A stretch of DNA of 64,000 nt. It comes from Nitrososphaerota archaeon. Its GTDB lineage: Archaea; Thermoproteota; Nitrososphaeria; Nitrososphaerales; Gagatemarchaeaceae. Below are positions 7,436 through 16,046 of the stretch, in pieces. The notes below the pieces were generated by a model, which made no database searches, was not told where the DNA came from, and saw only the letters and a program-made list of their open reading frames with translations. A program made the translations under genes and the position numbers. The DNA lies in the NCBI GenBank assembly GCA_027887005.1, contig JAPCJI010000003.1, forward strand, positions 124,001-188,000, written 5' to 3'. How positions within the stretch are numbered: position 1 is the first letter of the stretch; every line of letters begins with the position of its first letter.

Positions 7436-8428
7436 ATGGGCCAGGAACTCCTCAAGGTCGAGGACCTCCACACCTACTTCTTCACTGAGGCGGGCGTCGT
7501 GAAGGCTGTCGACGGCGTCTCTTTCGTTCTGGAAGAGAATCAACCGCTGGGCTTGGTGGGTGAGTCGGGGTCGGGAAAGTCGGTTACAGCCCAGTCCATA
7601 CTTGGGATCGTGCCCCGCCCAGGCAAGATCATGTCGGGCAGGATACTTCTGAAGGGAGAGGACTTGCTCAAGAAGAAGGAAGGCGAAATGAGAAAACTGA
7701 GAGGGGGCAGCATAGGCGTCGTATTCCAGGACCCCAACTCCTCTCTCAACCCTCTATTCACCGTCGGAAAGCAGCTTACCGACGTCATACGAATGCACTT
7801 CGAGATCCGACAACCGGAGGCGGACGAGAAAGCCATAGGCCTCCTCAAGCTGGTAAGGATTGCAGAGCCTGAAGCTAGGATGACGCAGTACCCCCACGAA
7901 TTGAGCGGCGGCATGAGGCAAAGGATAGCCATTGCCCGGGCGCTCGCCGGCGAGCCAGACATCCTCGTCGCGGACGAGCCCACCACGAACCTTGACGTGA
8001 CAATCCAGGCTCAGGTCTTGGAGCTGCTGAAGACCCTCCAGAAGGAGCTGAACATGGCGCTTCTCATGATCACCCATGACATGGGCATCGTCGCAGAGAT
8101 GACACAGAAGGTCGTGGTCCTCTACGCTGGAAGGGTCGCAGAGGTCGCCTCGACAAACGACATCTTCGCGGTACCAAAGCACCCGTACACTTCAGCTTTG
8201 CTCAGGGCAGTCCCGCGGATTGACAGGAAGGAGACACTAGTCTCGATTCCAGGGAGCATACCAAACCTGATCGACCCCCCCAGCGGCTGCCGCTTCCATC
8301 CGAGGTGCCGGTACATGACCCAGGTATGCGCGGACCAGATACCTCCGCTAGAGAACATCTTCGGCGACCGGAAGGTCTCCTGCCATCACTGGAAGGAACT
8401 GGAGCTGGAGAAGGAAGTGGCGCTCTAG
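7436..8428 (+). CDS. Peptide ABC transporter ATPase, DppD/OppD type
   Basis: 330 residues. Walker A GESGSGKS (about residue 42), Q-loop in VVFQDPNSSLNPL, signature LSGGMRQR, Walker B ILVADEPTTNLD and the H-loop His in MITHDMG are all intact. The C-terminal extension with CRFHPRC...C is the oligopeptide/dipeptide transporter C-terminal domain. It starts 5 bases after the DppC-type gene and its stop abuts the next ATPase gene directly, so translation is tightly coupled. It forms a heterodimer with the following ATPase to power uptake. Confidence 0.93.
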   Translation: MGQELLKVEDLHTYFFTEAGVVKAVDGVSFVLEENQPLGLVGESGSGKSVTAQSILGIVPRPGKIMSGRILLKGEDLLKKKEGEMRKLRGGSIGVVFQDPNSSLNPLFTVGKQLTDVIRMHFEIRQPEADEKAIGLLKLVRIAEPEARMTQYPHELSGGMRQRIAIARALAGEPDILVADEPTTNLDVTIQAQVLELLKTLQKELNMALLMITHDMGIVAEMTQKVVVLYAGRVAEVASTNDIFAVPKHPYTSALLRAVPRIDRKETLVSIPGSIPNLIDPPSGCRFHPRCRYMTQVCADQIPPLENIFGDRKVSCHHWKELELEKEVAL

Positions 8429-9424
8429 ATGGCCGACCCCCTCCTGAAGGTCGAAAACCTTGTGAAGTACTTCCCAGTCTATGAGAGGGGAATCCTCCTC
8501 AAGAAGAAGGTGGGCGACGTCCACGCGGTCGACGGGGTAACTTTCGAGATAGGCAAGGCCGAAACACTCGGGCTGGTCGGAGAAAGCGGCTGCGGCAAGA
8601 CCACGACTGGGAAGGTGGTCCTCGACCTCGAGCCACCTGACTCGGGGAAGGTCTACTTCGAAGGAAAGGACGTCTTCGAGACTCTCACCAAGGGGAAGAT
8701 GGAAGACAGGAAGTACCTTCGACGGAACATGCAGATGGTCTTCCAGAACCCCTACGGGTCGCTCGACCCAAGGATGACCGTCTACGACATCATATCCGAG
8801 CCCTTCGTGATCCACAAGAACATTCCGCGCTCCGACTGGACTGAGAGGGTTTACAAGCTGCTCCTCATGGTGGGGCTCGAGGAGTACCACGCGGAGCGGT
8901 ATCCCCACGAATTCTCGGGCGGACAGAGGCAGAGGATTTCAATCGCCCGGGCCCTGGCGACGAGCCCCAAGTTCATAGTCGCTGACGAGCCTGTCTCCTC
9001 CCTCGATGTTTCCGTCAGGGCACAGGTCCTGAACCTGCTCGAGGAGCTCCAGAAGAAAGAAGGAATCTCCTTCCTCTACATCTCGCACGACCTGAGCTCG
9101 GTCAGGCAGGTAAGCCAACATGTAGCGGTAATGTACTTGGGAGAGATATTCGAGTACTCCCCGACCGGTGAGCTCTTCGCGAAGCCCCTGAACCCATACA
9201 GCATCGCGCTGCTCTCCGCGGTGCCCGTCCCCGATCCGAAGAGGAACATCAACCGCATCATCCTGCCTGGCGATGTGCCCAGCCCTGTCAACCCCCCAGG
9301 AGGATGCCGCTTCCACCCAAGATGCCCCTACGCCACGGATATTTGCAAGACTGACAAGCCTGCCCTGAGGGAGCTGAGACCAGACCATCTCGTCGCATGC
9401 CACCACGCCGAGAAGTTTCTGTAG
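8429..9424 (+). CDS. Peptide ABC transporter ATPase, DppF/OppF type
   Basis: 331 residues. Walker A GESGCGKT, Q-loop MVFQNPYGSLDPRMTV (typical DppF/OppF), signature FSGGQRQR, Walker B FIVADEPVSSLDVS, H-loop YISHDLS, and the C-terminal GGCRFHPRCPYATDIC oligopeptide domain are present. The ATG immediately follows the stop of the DppD-type gene. It is the second ATPase of the heterodimer. The binding-protein gene follows with its own apparent promoter. Confidence 0.93.
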   Translation: MADPLLKVENLVKYFPVYERGILLKKKVGDVHAVDGVTFEIGKAETLGLVGESGCGKTTTGKVVLDLEPPDSGKVYFEGKDVFETLTKGKMEDRKYLRRNMQMVFQNPYGSLDPRMTVYDIISEPFVIHKNIPRSDWTERVYKLLLMVGLEEYHAERYPHEFSGGQRQRISIARALATSPKFIVADEPVSSLDVSVRAQVLNLLEELQKKEGISFLYISHDLSSVRQVSQHVAVMYLGEIFEYSPTGELFAKPLNPYSIALLSAVPVPDPKRNINRIILPGDVPSPVNPPGGCRFHPRCPYATDICKTDKPALRELRPDHLVACHHAEKFL

Positions 9425-9440
9425 ATGAAGTGGTAACAAT

Positions 9441-9450
9441 CATTATAAAC
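9441..9450 (+). promoter_or_regulatory. TATA box and ribosome site deciding the binding-protein start
   Basis: CATTATAAAC at 9441-9450 sits just after the DppF-type stop codon, and GGTGA at 9469-9473 lies seven bases before TTG 9481. Together they argue that translation of the binding protein starts at 9481, not at the in-frame ATG at 9397 inside the ATPase gene, and that this gene can be transcribed separately, as expected for a protein needed in excess over the transporter. Confidence 0.5.
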
Positions 9451-9480
9451 CCTGAAGGGCCGTTACACGGTGAAAATACT

Positions 9481-12198
9481 TTGCACTCTTCTACTATTGA
9501 AGAGACAGCTACAGGTGCAGCTTTAGCACTTATAGGATTCGTCTTAATCTTCTCAGCAGTACCAATCCCCGTCCAGGCGGCAACGTCTAACGGGTACCTA
9601 TTCACCATGACCTTGGTAGCGCCAACATCCAACCCTGCAAGAAGGCAGTGGGCAGCAATCATCCAGAACAACCTGAGATCTCTTGGCATCGATGCCCGGT
9701 TGATCTATACCAGCTTCGGAACCATGTCTGGACTGTCGTTCGGGTGTAGTGCCTCAAACTGCGGCAAGACTTACGACAACGGCGGCTTCGACGCGGTCTT
9801 CGTCGGATTCGGCGGAGGAACGCCTCTGCCTGACTTCGGAACCCAGAACGTTGTAGACTACAGAAGTCTCAACAACGCGGACCTGTCGCCAATCGGTGCC
9901 AACTTCGAGCAGTACAGGAACGCTACCTTCAACGCGCTTGCATCTCAGTACAACGCCGAGTTCAACGCCGCGGCGAGGGTACCCATCGCACAGAAGATGG
10001 TTGCCATCGTAGCGCAGGACAGACCCACACTTCCAATCTACTACCCAGTGGACACATATGGAGTCGCTAACTACATCAATCCCTGGGGCAACAACAACTC
10101 CGAGTGTTCGTGTACCGTCACCCACGACTTCCAGCACTGGAAGCTGACGGGCGGTCACACAGCGATTAACGTTGGCGAGACGGGCGACATCAGCTCCGTC
10201 AACCAATGGGTAACAGCAGCTGCGAACACCTTCTACGATGCGTATCTCTACAACACACAAACGGTCCCCCTGGAGGAGCTTGACGGAAGGACGCTCGCCT
10301 ACTTCAACAGCCTCGCGACTTCGATCACGGGCTCCAGCGACCACCTCACATGGACTGTGAACTTCCTTGCTCACAACTTCCAGGACGGCGTCCCGGTAAC
10401 GGCCAACGACTACTTGTTCAGCACCATGGGCGGCATCATCAATGATGTCGGCTACGTGTCAGCAGGTACTCTACAGGGCTTATTGGGCAACTTTGGAGGC
10501 GGCGCATGCAATTGCAGCGGAGTCACCTTCAAGTATTCCAACGGGACTTCTGACTACGTCTGGAACGGCGCCTACTCCCACGGCGCGGCCCCAACGGGCT
10601 TCGTGTCGACGTCAGTATGGACTGCCACTAGCGCAACATCATTCACCTTCACCCTCTCGAACGCCTACCTCTTCACTGACCCGGTCATAACGGGCATCAG
10701 CGCTGAACCCATGCACATATTCGAGTCCATCCCGTTCCTCTCATGGGCGACGAGCCCATTCGCGACGGTCCAAAATACACCATACGTGTATCACTGGTCA
10801 ACCTCGACATACGGTGGCAATGGAACCGCTACGGCCTACGGGCCAATCGGTGACGGACCATACTACTACCACGGCTACGACTCGGTCTCCGAGACTGGGA
10901 CGCTAGTCAAGTGGAGCGGTTATTGGAACGCCACGGGCCTCCAAAGCCTTGGACAGTTCAACGCCCAGGTGATCCACATCGTCCATGACACAAACAAGGA
11001 TGCGGCCCTAGCTGACTTCGCTAGCGGCAAGCTCAACTTCCTCGATTCGAACTATGGAATCGTGCCCGCCGACTACTCAGTACTAGCCGCGAACGGTGGC
11101 CATGCAACCGAAAGGTCCAGCCCGTCAGCAGGACGGCAAGACTTCTCGTTGAATGATAACCACCCGATCTACGGCACCGGCACTGCAACGCCCAATGGGG
11201 TAAAGGACCCGGCGCACGCTCAACAGTACGCCATAGATGTGAGAACGGCATTCAGCCACGCGATTCCAAGACAGTACATCATCAACAATCTCCAACAGGG
11301 TCAAGGAACGCCAGCCATCACTGAGTTCTGTACCTGCTTCGCCTTCGCTTACACGCCTGGCATAACGGTCGACACGTTCGACCTTTCGTTGTCGGCGCAG
11401 TTCTTGGCGGCGGCAGGATACAACAATGGTGCGACTAGTTCCGTCACGATTCCACCTCCAACAGCAGTCACATGCGGTTCCTCCCCCGGCAGCGGAGGTG
11501 GGGCGGTGACCGTACCTTCATTCATCTCTGGTAACTCCCTAACTTTGACTGGAACGTTCGGTGTCACTCAGGCAGTCGGCGGAAGCTATCCTGGGTGGTA
11601 CGCAACGTTGCAGCAGAGCACAGACGGTGGAACAACTTGGCAACCAGTCCTGTTGACAGCAGCCACCAACGCAGGGTACTACACCTTCACATACACACCA
11701 ACGGTCTCTGGCCAGGTATGGTACAGGGCCTTCTTCACGGGCATCCCAAGCAATAACGCCCTCGCGGGCACTGGCGCTACGAGCCCAGCCGCCGCAGAGG
11801 CATACACGGCTCCTCAGGCCCCCAGCAACGGGGAAGCACTACTCAACGTCACTGACACCAGGTACAGCGCGGTTACAGCCATTACTGTCGGGTCGCTATC
11901 GCAAGTGATTGCGTCGGCACTCAGCAGCTTGTCGGCAACTGACGCGGTCGCGGTATACAACGCGGCATGCGGAGTTGCGGCATCGACCACAAGTTCGATT
12001 AATGGTCTCGCCACGAGTACCAACAGCGCCATAACCGCACTTCAGACGAGTGCGGCATCCAAGACTGACCTTCAGGCAGCGGTCAACACAATCAACGGCA
12101 ACATCAACAACGTATCCTATATCGCATACGCAGCACTAGCTGTAGCAATAATTCTGGGTCTCATAGCTATATTTATGGGCCGACGGAAGCCTAGCTAG
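9481..12198 (+). CDS. Membrane-anchored peptide-binding protein (SBP_bac_5), apparently circularly permuted
   Basis: 905 residues from TTG 9481. A Sec signal (residues ~11-33, ending VPIPVQA) is followed by ~34-220, which reads like the C-terminal lobe of DppA/OppA proteins: NGYLFTMTLVAPTSNPARR, then IIQNNLRSLGIDARLI, then DRPTLPIYYPVDTYG. From ~225 comes what is normally the N-terminal lobe: INVGETGDISSVNQW, LTWTVNFLAHNFQDGVPVTA (~295-305), then the VRTAFSHAIPRQYIINNL region (~586) and AQFLAAAGY (~643). In standard family members the last block leads into the block found here at residue 34. After ~665 there is an Ig-like beta domain, a helical Ala/Ser/Thr-rich stalk and a C-terminal membrane anchor (AALAVAIILGLIAIFMG) with a basic end. 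It should capture peptides outside the cell for the adjacent transporter. The ORF is open back to 9397. Confidence 0.88.
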   Translation: MHSSTIEETATGAALALIGFVLIFSAVPIPVQAATSNGYLFTMTLVAPTSNPARRQWAAIIQNNLRSLGIDARLIYTSFGTMSGLSFGCSASNCGKTYDNGGFDAVFVGFGGGTPLPDFGTQNVVDYRSLNNADLSPIGANFEQYRNATFNALASQYNAEFNAAARVPIAQKMVAIVAQDRPTLPIYYPVDTYGVANYINPWGNNNSECSCTVTHDFQHWKLTGGHTAINVGETGDISSVNQWVTAAANTFYDAYLYNTQTVPLEELDGRTLAYFNSLATSITGSSDHLTWTVNFLAHNFQDGVPVTANDYLFSTMGGIINDVGYVSAGTLQGLLGNFGGGACNCSGVTFKYSNGTSDYVWNGAYSHGAAPTGFVSTSVWTATSATSFTFTLSNAYLFTDPVITGISAEPMHIFESIPFLSWATSPFATVQNTPYVYHWSTSTYGGNGTATAYGPIGDGPYYYHGYDSVSETGTLVKWSGYWNATGLQSLGQFNAQVIHIVHDTNKDAALADFASGKLNFLDSNYGIVPADYSVLAANGGHATERSSPSAGRQDFSLNDNHPIYGTGTATPNGVKDPAHAQQYAIDVRTAFSHAIPRQYIINNLQQGQGTPAITEFCTCFAFAYTPGITVDTFDLSLSAQFLAAAGYNNGATSSVTIPPPTAVTCGSSPGSGGGAVTVPSFISGNSLTLTGTFGVTQAVGGSYPGWYATLQQSTDGGTTWQPVLLTAATNAGYYTFTYTPTVSGQVWYRAFFTGIPSNNALAGTGATSPAAAEAYTAPQAPSNGEALLNVTDTRYSAVTAITVGSLSQVIASALSSLSATDAVAVYNAACGVAASTTSSINGLATSTNSAITALQTSAASKTDLQAAVNTINGNINNVSYIAYAALAVAIILGLIAIFMGRRKPS

Positions 12199-12218
12199 AG
12201 ACCCTCCCCTGTTTTTCT

Positions 12219-12590
12219 CTACACGAACAGCAAAGTAAGCATCCCGGCCTCGACGAATAGCAGAACTCCAGTTACAGCGTAGGTGGCTGCACTCACTCCG
12301 ATTTTCCGGCGCTCCTCCGCCGTCTGCTCTTCGGGCTTTTCGGCTACGCTGCCCCTGAATATCATCTTGAACTGACGGGTGACAATCCTGATCGAGCCCG
12401 TGGTCGAGAGGTCCATCGCACCTCCGATCAGCATGAGGGCGACCGACTCCAACAGGACCACGAACCCGAAGGCAGGTAAAAGGTCCGCCCCTAGGATGAA
12501 CAGGGCGCCCAGGGCAATTCCGGCGGCTATCGCGTTGAAAACCACTAATTCGAGGGCCGAGTCTCGCCCCACTTTGACTGCCCAGTGCAA
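12219..12590 (-). CDS. Hypothetical membrane protein
   Basis: 123 residues from a TTG start, family not recognised. Three or four hydrophobic segments are visible: about 15-35 (LVVFNAIAAGIALGALFIL), 38-58 (LLPAFGFVVLLESVALMLIGG) and 100-122 (AATYAVTGVLLFVEAGMLTLLF), with a charged loop (AEKPEEQTAEERRKI) between the last two. AGAGG lies just upstream. It shares a short promoter region, containing CTTATAAAAC around 12613-12622, with the divergent gene at 12651. Confidence 0.5.
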   Translation of the reverse strand: MHWAVKVGRDSALELVVFNAIAAGIALGALFILGADLLPAFGFVVLLESVALMLIGGAMDLSTTGSIRIVTRQFKMIFRGSVAEKPEEQTAEERRKIGVSAATYAVTGVLLFVEAGMLTLLFV

Positions 12591-12650
12591 CCTGTCCTCT
12601 GAAGCCGTCCAACACTTATAAAACGTTCACGGGGCCGCGGTCAAGGTAAG

Positions 12651-13571
12651 TTGCAGAAGAGACGGAAGCGGCCGAGGAGTGCGCTGAAGCGTTCCTTCTT
12701 GGTTACGTTCACGATCCTGATTATTCTACTCATCGGAGCCTACGCCTACGTCTATGAGAACTCAATACCGGTGAAACACATCCCTCCTTCCGTCCCGCCC
12801 TACGAGGCGGTCTGGGCGAAGTATGTGCCCAACGATGTGATCCTTTTCAGCTTCCAGAACTTCACCTCCATCCACCAGCTCAACTCGTCCCTCCCCTTTT
12901 TCAGCACAATCCTGCATCTTACTAACCCCAAGGTGACGCTGTCCACCAGGAACGTGAACCTCTTCGTCGCCATGGAGTTCAGCGTCCCCAACGCGTCGGT
13001 CGACATCGCCTTCCTCAGCCCATCGTCATTCGCTTCGGTCCAGGAGAACTTCTCGAGCATTACGAGCTACGGCACTCTGGTGGGCAACGACACCTTGTAT
13101 AATGTCCTCGACACTGCCACAGGCAAGCCCGTCCTCGGCTGGCTAGCGCTAATCCCTGGCGATCGCGCCGTTGGGTTCGCACCCGGTTCGGGAGAGGCAC
13201 TGACGGCGATGACTGACGCAGTGCGGGTCCCCACCGAGAACAACGCTTCGGTCATCGGGCTTCCAGACATCAGGCAGATGCTTTACGTTGCCGGGGGGGC
13301 CGGTGGGCACATCGGCCTGGGCGTCGCCAGCTTCTCAGGGGTGATATCCACCTCCTCCAAGACCATGACTGTGGTCGACGGGGCAGGGCCCCGACTGAAC
13401 GTCTCAAGGATCGTCGAATTCCCCGACTACCCCACCGCCCGCGGCCAGTTCTCGACCGTCATGCATACTTACAAGGCAGCCACGAACTTCATAGTGTTCG
13501 ACGCCTTCGTGAGAGCGTCCCAGCTCGACCCCATGAGCAAGCTAGGCGGGGACTACAGGCTCGTACAGTAG
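12651..13571 (+). CDS. Hypothetical membrane-anchored extracellular protein
   Basis: 306 residues from TTG 12651. A very basic N-terminus (KRRKRPRSALKR) and one membrane helix (residues ~16-35, LVTFTILIILLIGAYAYVY) are followed by a large extracytoplasmic domain with many N-x-S/T sequons (NFTS, NSS, NAS, NFSS, NDT, NNAS, NVS). No Cys and no enzyme motif are visible. The spacing from the TATA-like CTTATAAAAC (12613-12622) fits a nearly leaderless mRNA. Function unknown; a surface or envelope protein is the reasonable inference. Confidence 0.55.
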   Translation: MQKRRKRPRSALKRSFLVTFTILIILLIGAYAYVYENSIPVKHIPPSVPPYEAVWAKYVPNDVILFSFQNFTSIHQLNSSLPFFSTILHLTNPKVTLSTRNVNLFVAMEFSVPNASVDIAFLSPSSFASVQENFSSITSYGTLVGNDTLYNVLDTATGKPVLGWLALIPGDRAVGFAPGSGEALTAMTDAVRVPTENNASVIGLPDIRQMLYVAGGAGGHIGLGVASFSGVISTSSKTMTVVDGAGPRLNVSRIVEFPDYPTARGQFSTVMHTYKAATNFIVFDAFVRASQLDPMSKLGGDYRLVQ

Positions 13572-13622
13572 GCTCTGGAAACCCATATAAGACGCAGTTG
13601 AGTATTGTGATGTTCATATCAT

Positions 13623-13892
13623 ATGAGTACAAGGTCGGCCCTTGCGAGCGCTGAATTCGTCAACAACAGCAAGGTACGCCTCGGTCTTCTCGTAGGCCTG
13701 ATAACGGGACCCAAGTCGACCAGCCAGCTTGCGACCCTGGAGAAGAAGCACGTGAGCCACGTCAGCAGGGCGCTCACAGAGCTGAAGGCGAGAGGAATCG
13801 TGGAGCCGATTCCGAGGGGAACACGCGAGACGTTCTACAGGCTCACCACACAAGGATACGTCATTTACACAGTACTCTCCAGGTCTAGATAA
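13623..13892 (+). CDS. Winged-helix transcriptional regulator
   Basis: 89 residues that fit a single winged helix domain: LGLLVGLITGPKSTSQLATL, recognition helix KKHVSHVSRALTELKARGIV and a wing (EPIPRGTRETFYRLTTQGY). The layout is like MarR/ArsR or archaeal PadR-like regulators. It stands alone, with CCCATATAAGAC (about 13580-13591) as promoter. It is followed after 48 bases by the nuclease-fold gene, which has its own TATA-like GCTTATATCTC. Ligand and target are unknown. Confidence 0.7.
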   Translation: MSTRSALASAEFVNNSKVRLGLLVGLITGPKSTSQLATLEKKHVSHVSRALTELKARGIVEPIPRGTRETFYRLTTQGYVIYTVLSRSR

Positions 13893-13940
13893 CCTGGCTG
13901 GGCGGTCGCTTATATCTCAAAGGATAGGTTTCCTCTCCCA

Positions 13941-14495
13941 TTGGACCTTGTCGCAGAGCTCGTCCGAGTTGCGGGCCCCAAACGAGGACAGTCCATCCTA
14001 GAGTCGACTGCCGAAGAAATGGGGGTCAGGTCAGACTCTGGAGACCGGGCGCTCGTCGCCCTCGCGCTCTGCCAATCGGGCTGGAGGCCCGAGGACGTCG
14101 CCAAGCATCTTTCCTGGAAGGAGTTCGAAGCATTCTGCTCGAAGCTGTTCCGGGCCTCCGGATACGAGGTCACCGAGAACGTCGTCCTGATACGGCCTCG
14201 AGTTCAGATAGATATGGTGGCCCGGGGCCGGTCCCACCTCCTGAGCGTGGACTGCAAGCACTGGAAGCGCTCCCACTCTCCCTCCGTCCTCATGAGATTC
14301 GCGAGAGACCAACTGAGGCGCAGCGACCTCCTCAGGAAGAGGATAGCAGACCCGAACCCCATCGTATCAGTGATACTAAGCTTCTCGGAGCCTTCGGGGA
14401 GCTTCGCGGAGGGGGTCGCCGTGGTGCCGCTGGGAGCGCTGAGGAGCTTCTTGGACTCAGTCGAGTCCTACTCCGAGTTCCTCTCGCTCCGTTGA
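13941..14495 (+). CDS. Mrr/HJC-like PD-(D/E)XK nuclease-fold protein
   Basis: 184 residues from TTG 13941. Residues 58-110 match the restriction-endonuclase-like core: WKEFEAFCSKLFRASGYEV, then VQIDMVA (Asp91), then VDCKHWKR (Asp104-x-Lys106); Glu61 or Glu63 completes the active site. Family members (Mrr, RecB-like and DUF2034-type proteins) cleave modified or branched DNA, or serve in repair. There is no methyltransferase next to it, so classical restriction-modification is unlikely. The N-terminal 55 residues are a helical region that could bind DNA. The core is well supported, the role is not. Confidence 0.65.
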   Translation: MDLVAELVRVAGPKRGQSILESTAEEMGVRSDSGDRALVALALCQSGWRPEDVAKHLSWKEFEAFCSKLFRASGYEVTENVVLIRPRVQIDMVARGRSHLLSVDCKHWKRSHSPSVLMRFARDQLRRSDLLRKRIADPNPIVSVILSFSEPSGSFAEGVAVVPLGALRSFLDSVESYSEFLSLR

Positions 14496-14545
14496 GCTCG
14501 TCTCACGGGCAGTAGTTATAAGACCGCCGAGGCCCGGACCTCGTC

Positions 14546-15481
14546 GTGGTCAAGGTCGTCCTCTGTGGGATGGGCGCCATTGGCACTGAGATTCTGAGGT
14601 ACCTGCTGGAGCGGTCGCACACGGTCGTGGGGGTGGTAGACAGCGACCCGGAGAAGGTCGGGAGGACGATTGCGGAGCTGACCGGGCTCCCCCTAGGGAC
14701 CCGGGTGGTGGCTTCGCTGCGCGACCTCCAGCTCGACGGCGCGGATGCGGTGGTCTTCTCGACAAAGTCCCGTGTCGCTGAAATGGTCGACGACGTCAAC
14801 TACGCAGCGTCTGCGGGACTGGACGTGGTGACGACCTCCGAGGAGATGGCCTACCCAGAGTTCTCGGGGAAGGAGAGAGTCGCTGCCCTCGACGCATTGG
14901 CCAAGGAGAAGGGCGTCTCAGTGGTCGGAGTCGGGGTCAACCCTGGCTTCGTCATGGACTGGGTGCCCGCTGTGGTTGCGTCGGCTTCCAAGAACCCTAC
15001 GAGCATACACGTCGTCAGGTCGGTCGATGTCAGCATGAGGCGACGCCAGCTGCAGGCCAAGACCGGGGTCGGCTTCACCAAGGCGAGGTTCGACAAGGAC
15101 CTGCAGGAGGGCATCCTCGGTCACGTCGGGTTGATCGAGTCGGCCCACCTCATCGCGCTCTCTCTCGGCAAGGAGCTCCTAGGTCTCAAGCAGGGCATCT
15201 TTCCCGTGCTAGGTTCGGAGGAATATGTGATGGGGGTCAGGCAGTTCGCCGAGGGGATGGCCGGAAACTGCCTTGTGCGGCTCGACCTCGAAATGTCGCT
15301 GACATCGGCAGACTTCGACGTGGTCGAGGTCAAGGGGGAGCCGAGCCTCAAGCTCAGGTTCGAGAAGGGGGTATTCGGCGATTCCGCGACCGTGGCGCTG
15401 GTGGTCCACGCGCTCGAGAGGGTCGGGGGAGCGAGGCCTGGCCTGCTGACTGTGCTCGACCTTCCCCTTCGGCCTGCTTGA
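14546..15481 (+). CDS. Dihydrodipicolinate-reductase-like NAD(P) dehydrogenase (diaminopentanoate dehydrogenase type)
   Basis: 311 residues from GTG 14546, with GTTATAAG about 25 bases upstream. The N-terminal Rossmann fold shows KVVLCGMGAIGTEILRYLL (GxGxxG) and an acidic end of strand two (VVGVVDSDPEK). The middle GVSVVGVGVNPGFVMDWVP resembles the DapB/diaminopentanoate dehydrogenase family, which acts on amino acids or imino acids such as 2,4-diaminopentanoate from ornithine breakdown. The characteristic DapB His-His-x3-K-x-DxPSGTA motif is absent, so lysine synthesis is unlikely. Substrate unknown; no pathway partner adjacent. Confidence 0.65.
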   Translation: MVKVVLCGMGAIGTEILRYLLERSHTVVGVVDSDPEKVGRTIAELTGLPLGTRVVASLRDLQLDGADAVVFSTKSRVAEMVDDVNYAASAGLDVVTTSEEMAYPEFSGKERVAALDALAKEKGVSVVGVGVNPGFVMDWVPAVVASASKNPTSIHVVRSVDVSMRRRQLQAKTGVGFTKARFDKDLQEGILGHVGLIESAHLIALSLGKELLGLKQGIFPVLGSEEYVMGVRQFAEGMAGNCLVRLDLEMSLTSADFDVVEVKGEPSLKLRFEKGVFGDSATVALVVHALERVGGARPGLLTVLDLPLRPA

Positions 15482-15580
15482 ATGGCCCCTCAGTCTAATG
15501 CCTTCCGGTCATATTTGACCTTCCCGTAACTCTGTTACGTCACAGGGGCCGTGGGAGTCGCAGGCCTGGTCGGTATTAAG

Positions 15581-15988
15581 CTACCCTTGCGTGCTGTCGA
15601 TAAGGTTCAGGCCAGTCTCGTCATCGAACCTCCTCAGAGCGGTGTTCTCAGTAGGAGTGATCACAACCTCGAGCAGGGGGAAGACAATGGCAGACATGAC
15701 GTGGCCGCCGAGGACGCTCATGTCCTTCCTTCCAAACGTCCCGTGGGCGTGAAGGAAGGGCTTTCCGTCCTTGAGCGTAATATTCCCGAGGATCCCGGTG
15801 ACCTCCAAGAACTCGTCATACTGATGCTCCTCGTATTCCTTCTCCTTGTGATTGAAGTAGGCGAGCCTGAGCTTCTTGACCCCTCCGATCGCTTCGACCC
15901 TGGCGGTGGAGATCTTCTCCTTCACAGCTATCCTTAGTACATCGTCTGGCAGGGTAGAACCCGCCGGCAGGTTGTAGATTCTCGCCAC
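15581..15988 (-). CDS. PPC/DUF296 domain protein
   Basis: 135 residues forming one PPC (DUF296) domain. The hallmark PFLHAHGTFGRKDMSVLGGH (residues ~78-96) holds the metal-binding His cluster; VEAIGGVKKLRLAYFN is the conserved first part. Bacterial and archaeal stand-alone PPC proteins are trimers proposed to bind DNA or a small ligand. GTG start at 15988, sharing the TTAAAA element around 16010-16018 with the divergent DUF99 gene. Confidence 0.85.
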   Translation of the reverse strand: MARIYNLPAGSTLPDDVLRIAVKEKISTARVEAIGGVKKLRLAYFNHKEKEYEEHQYDEFLEVTGILGNITLKDGKPFLHAHGTFGRKDMSVLGGHVMSAIVFPLLEVVITPTENTALRRFDDETGLNLIDSTQG

Positions 15989-16046
15989 GCCACGGAGGGG
16001 TCGCCACAGGTTAAAAGCGTGGAAGCAGGGTCACGGGCCGATTCGC

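Noticed and set aside
9397-9480. ATG 9397 as start of the peptide-binding protein
   Set aside because: It lies in the ATPase gene and adds a charged segment before the signal peptide; a TATA box and GGTGA point to TTG 9481.
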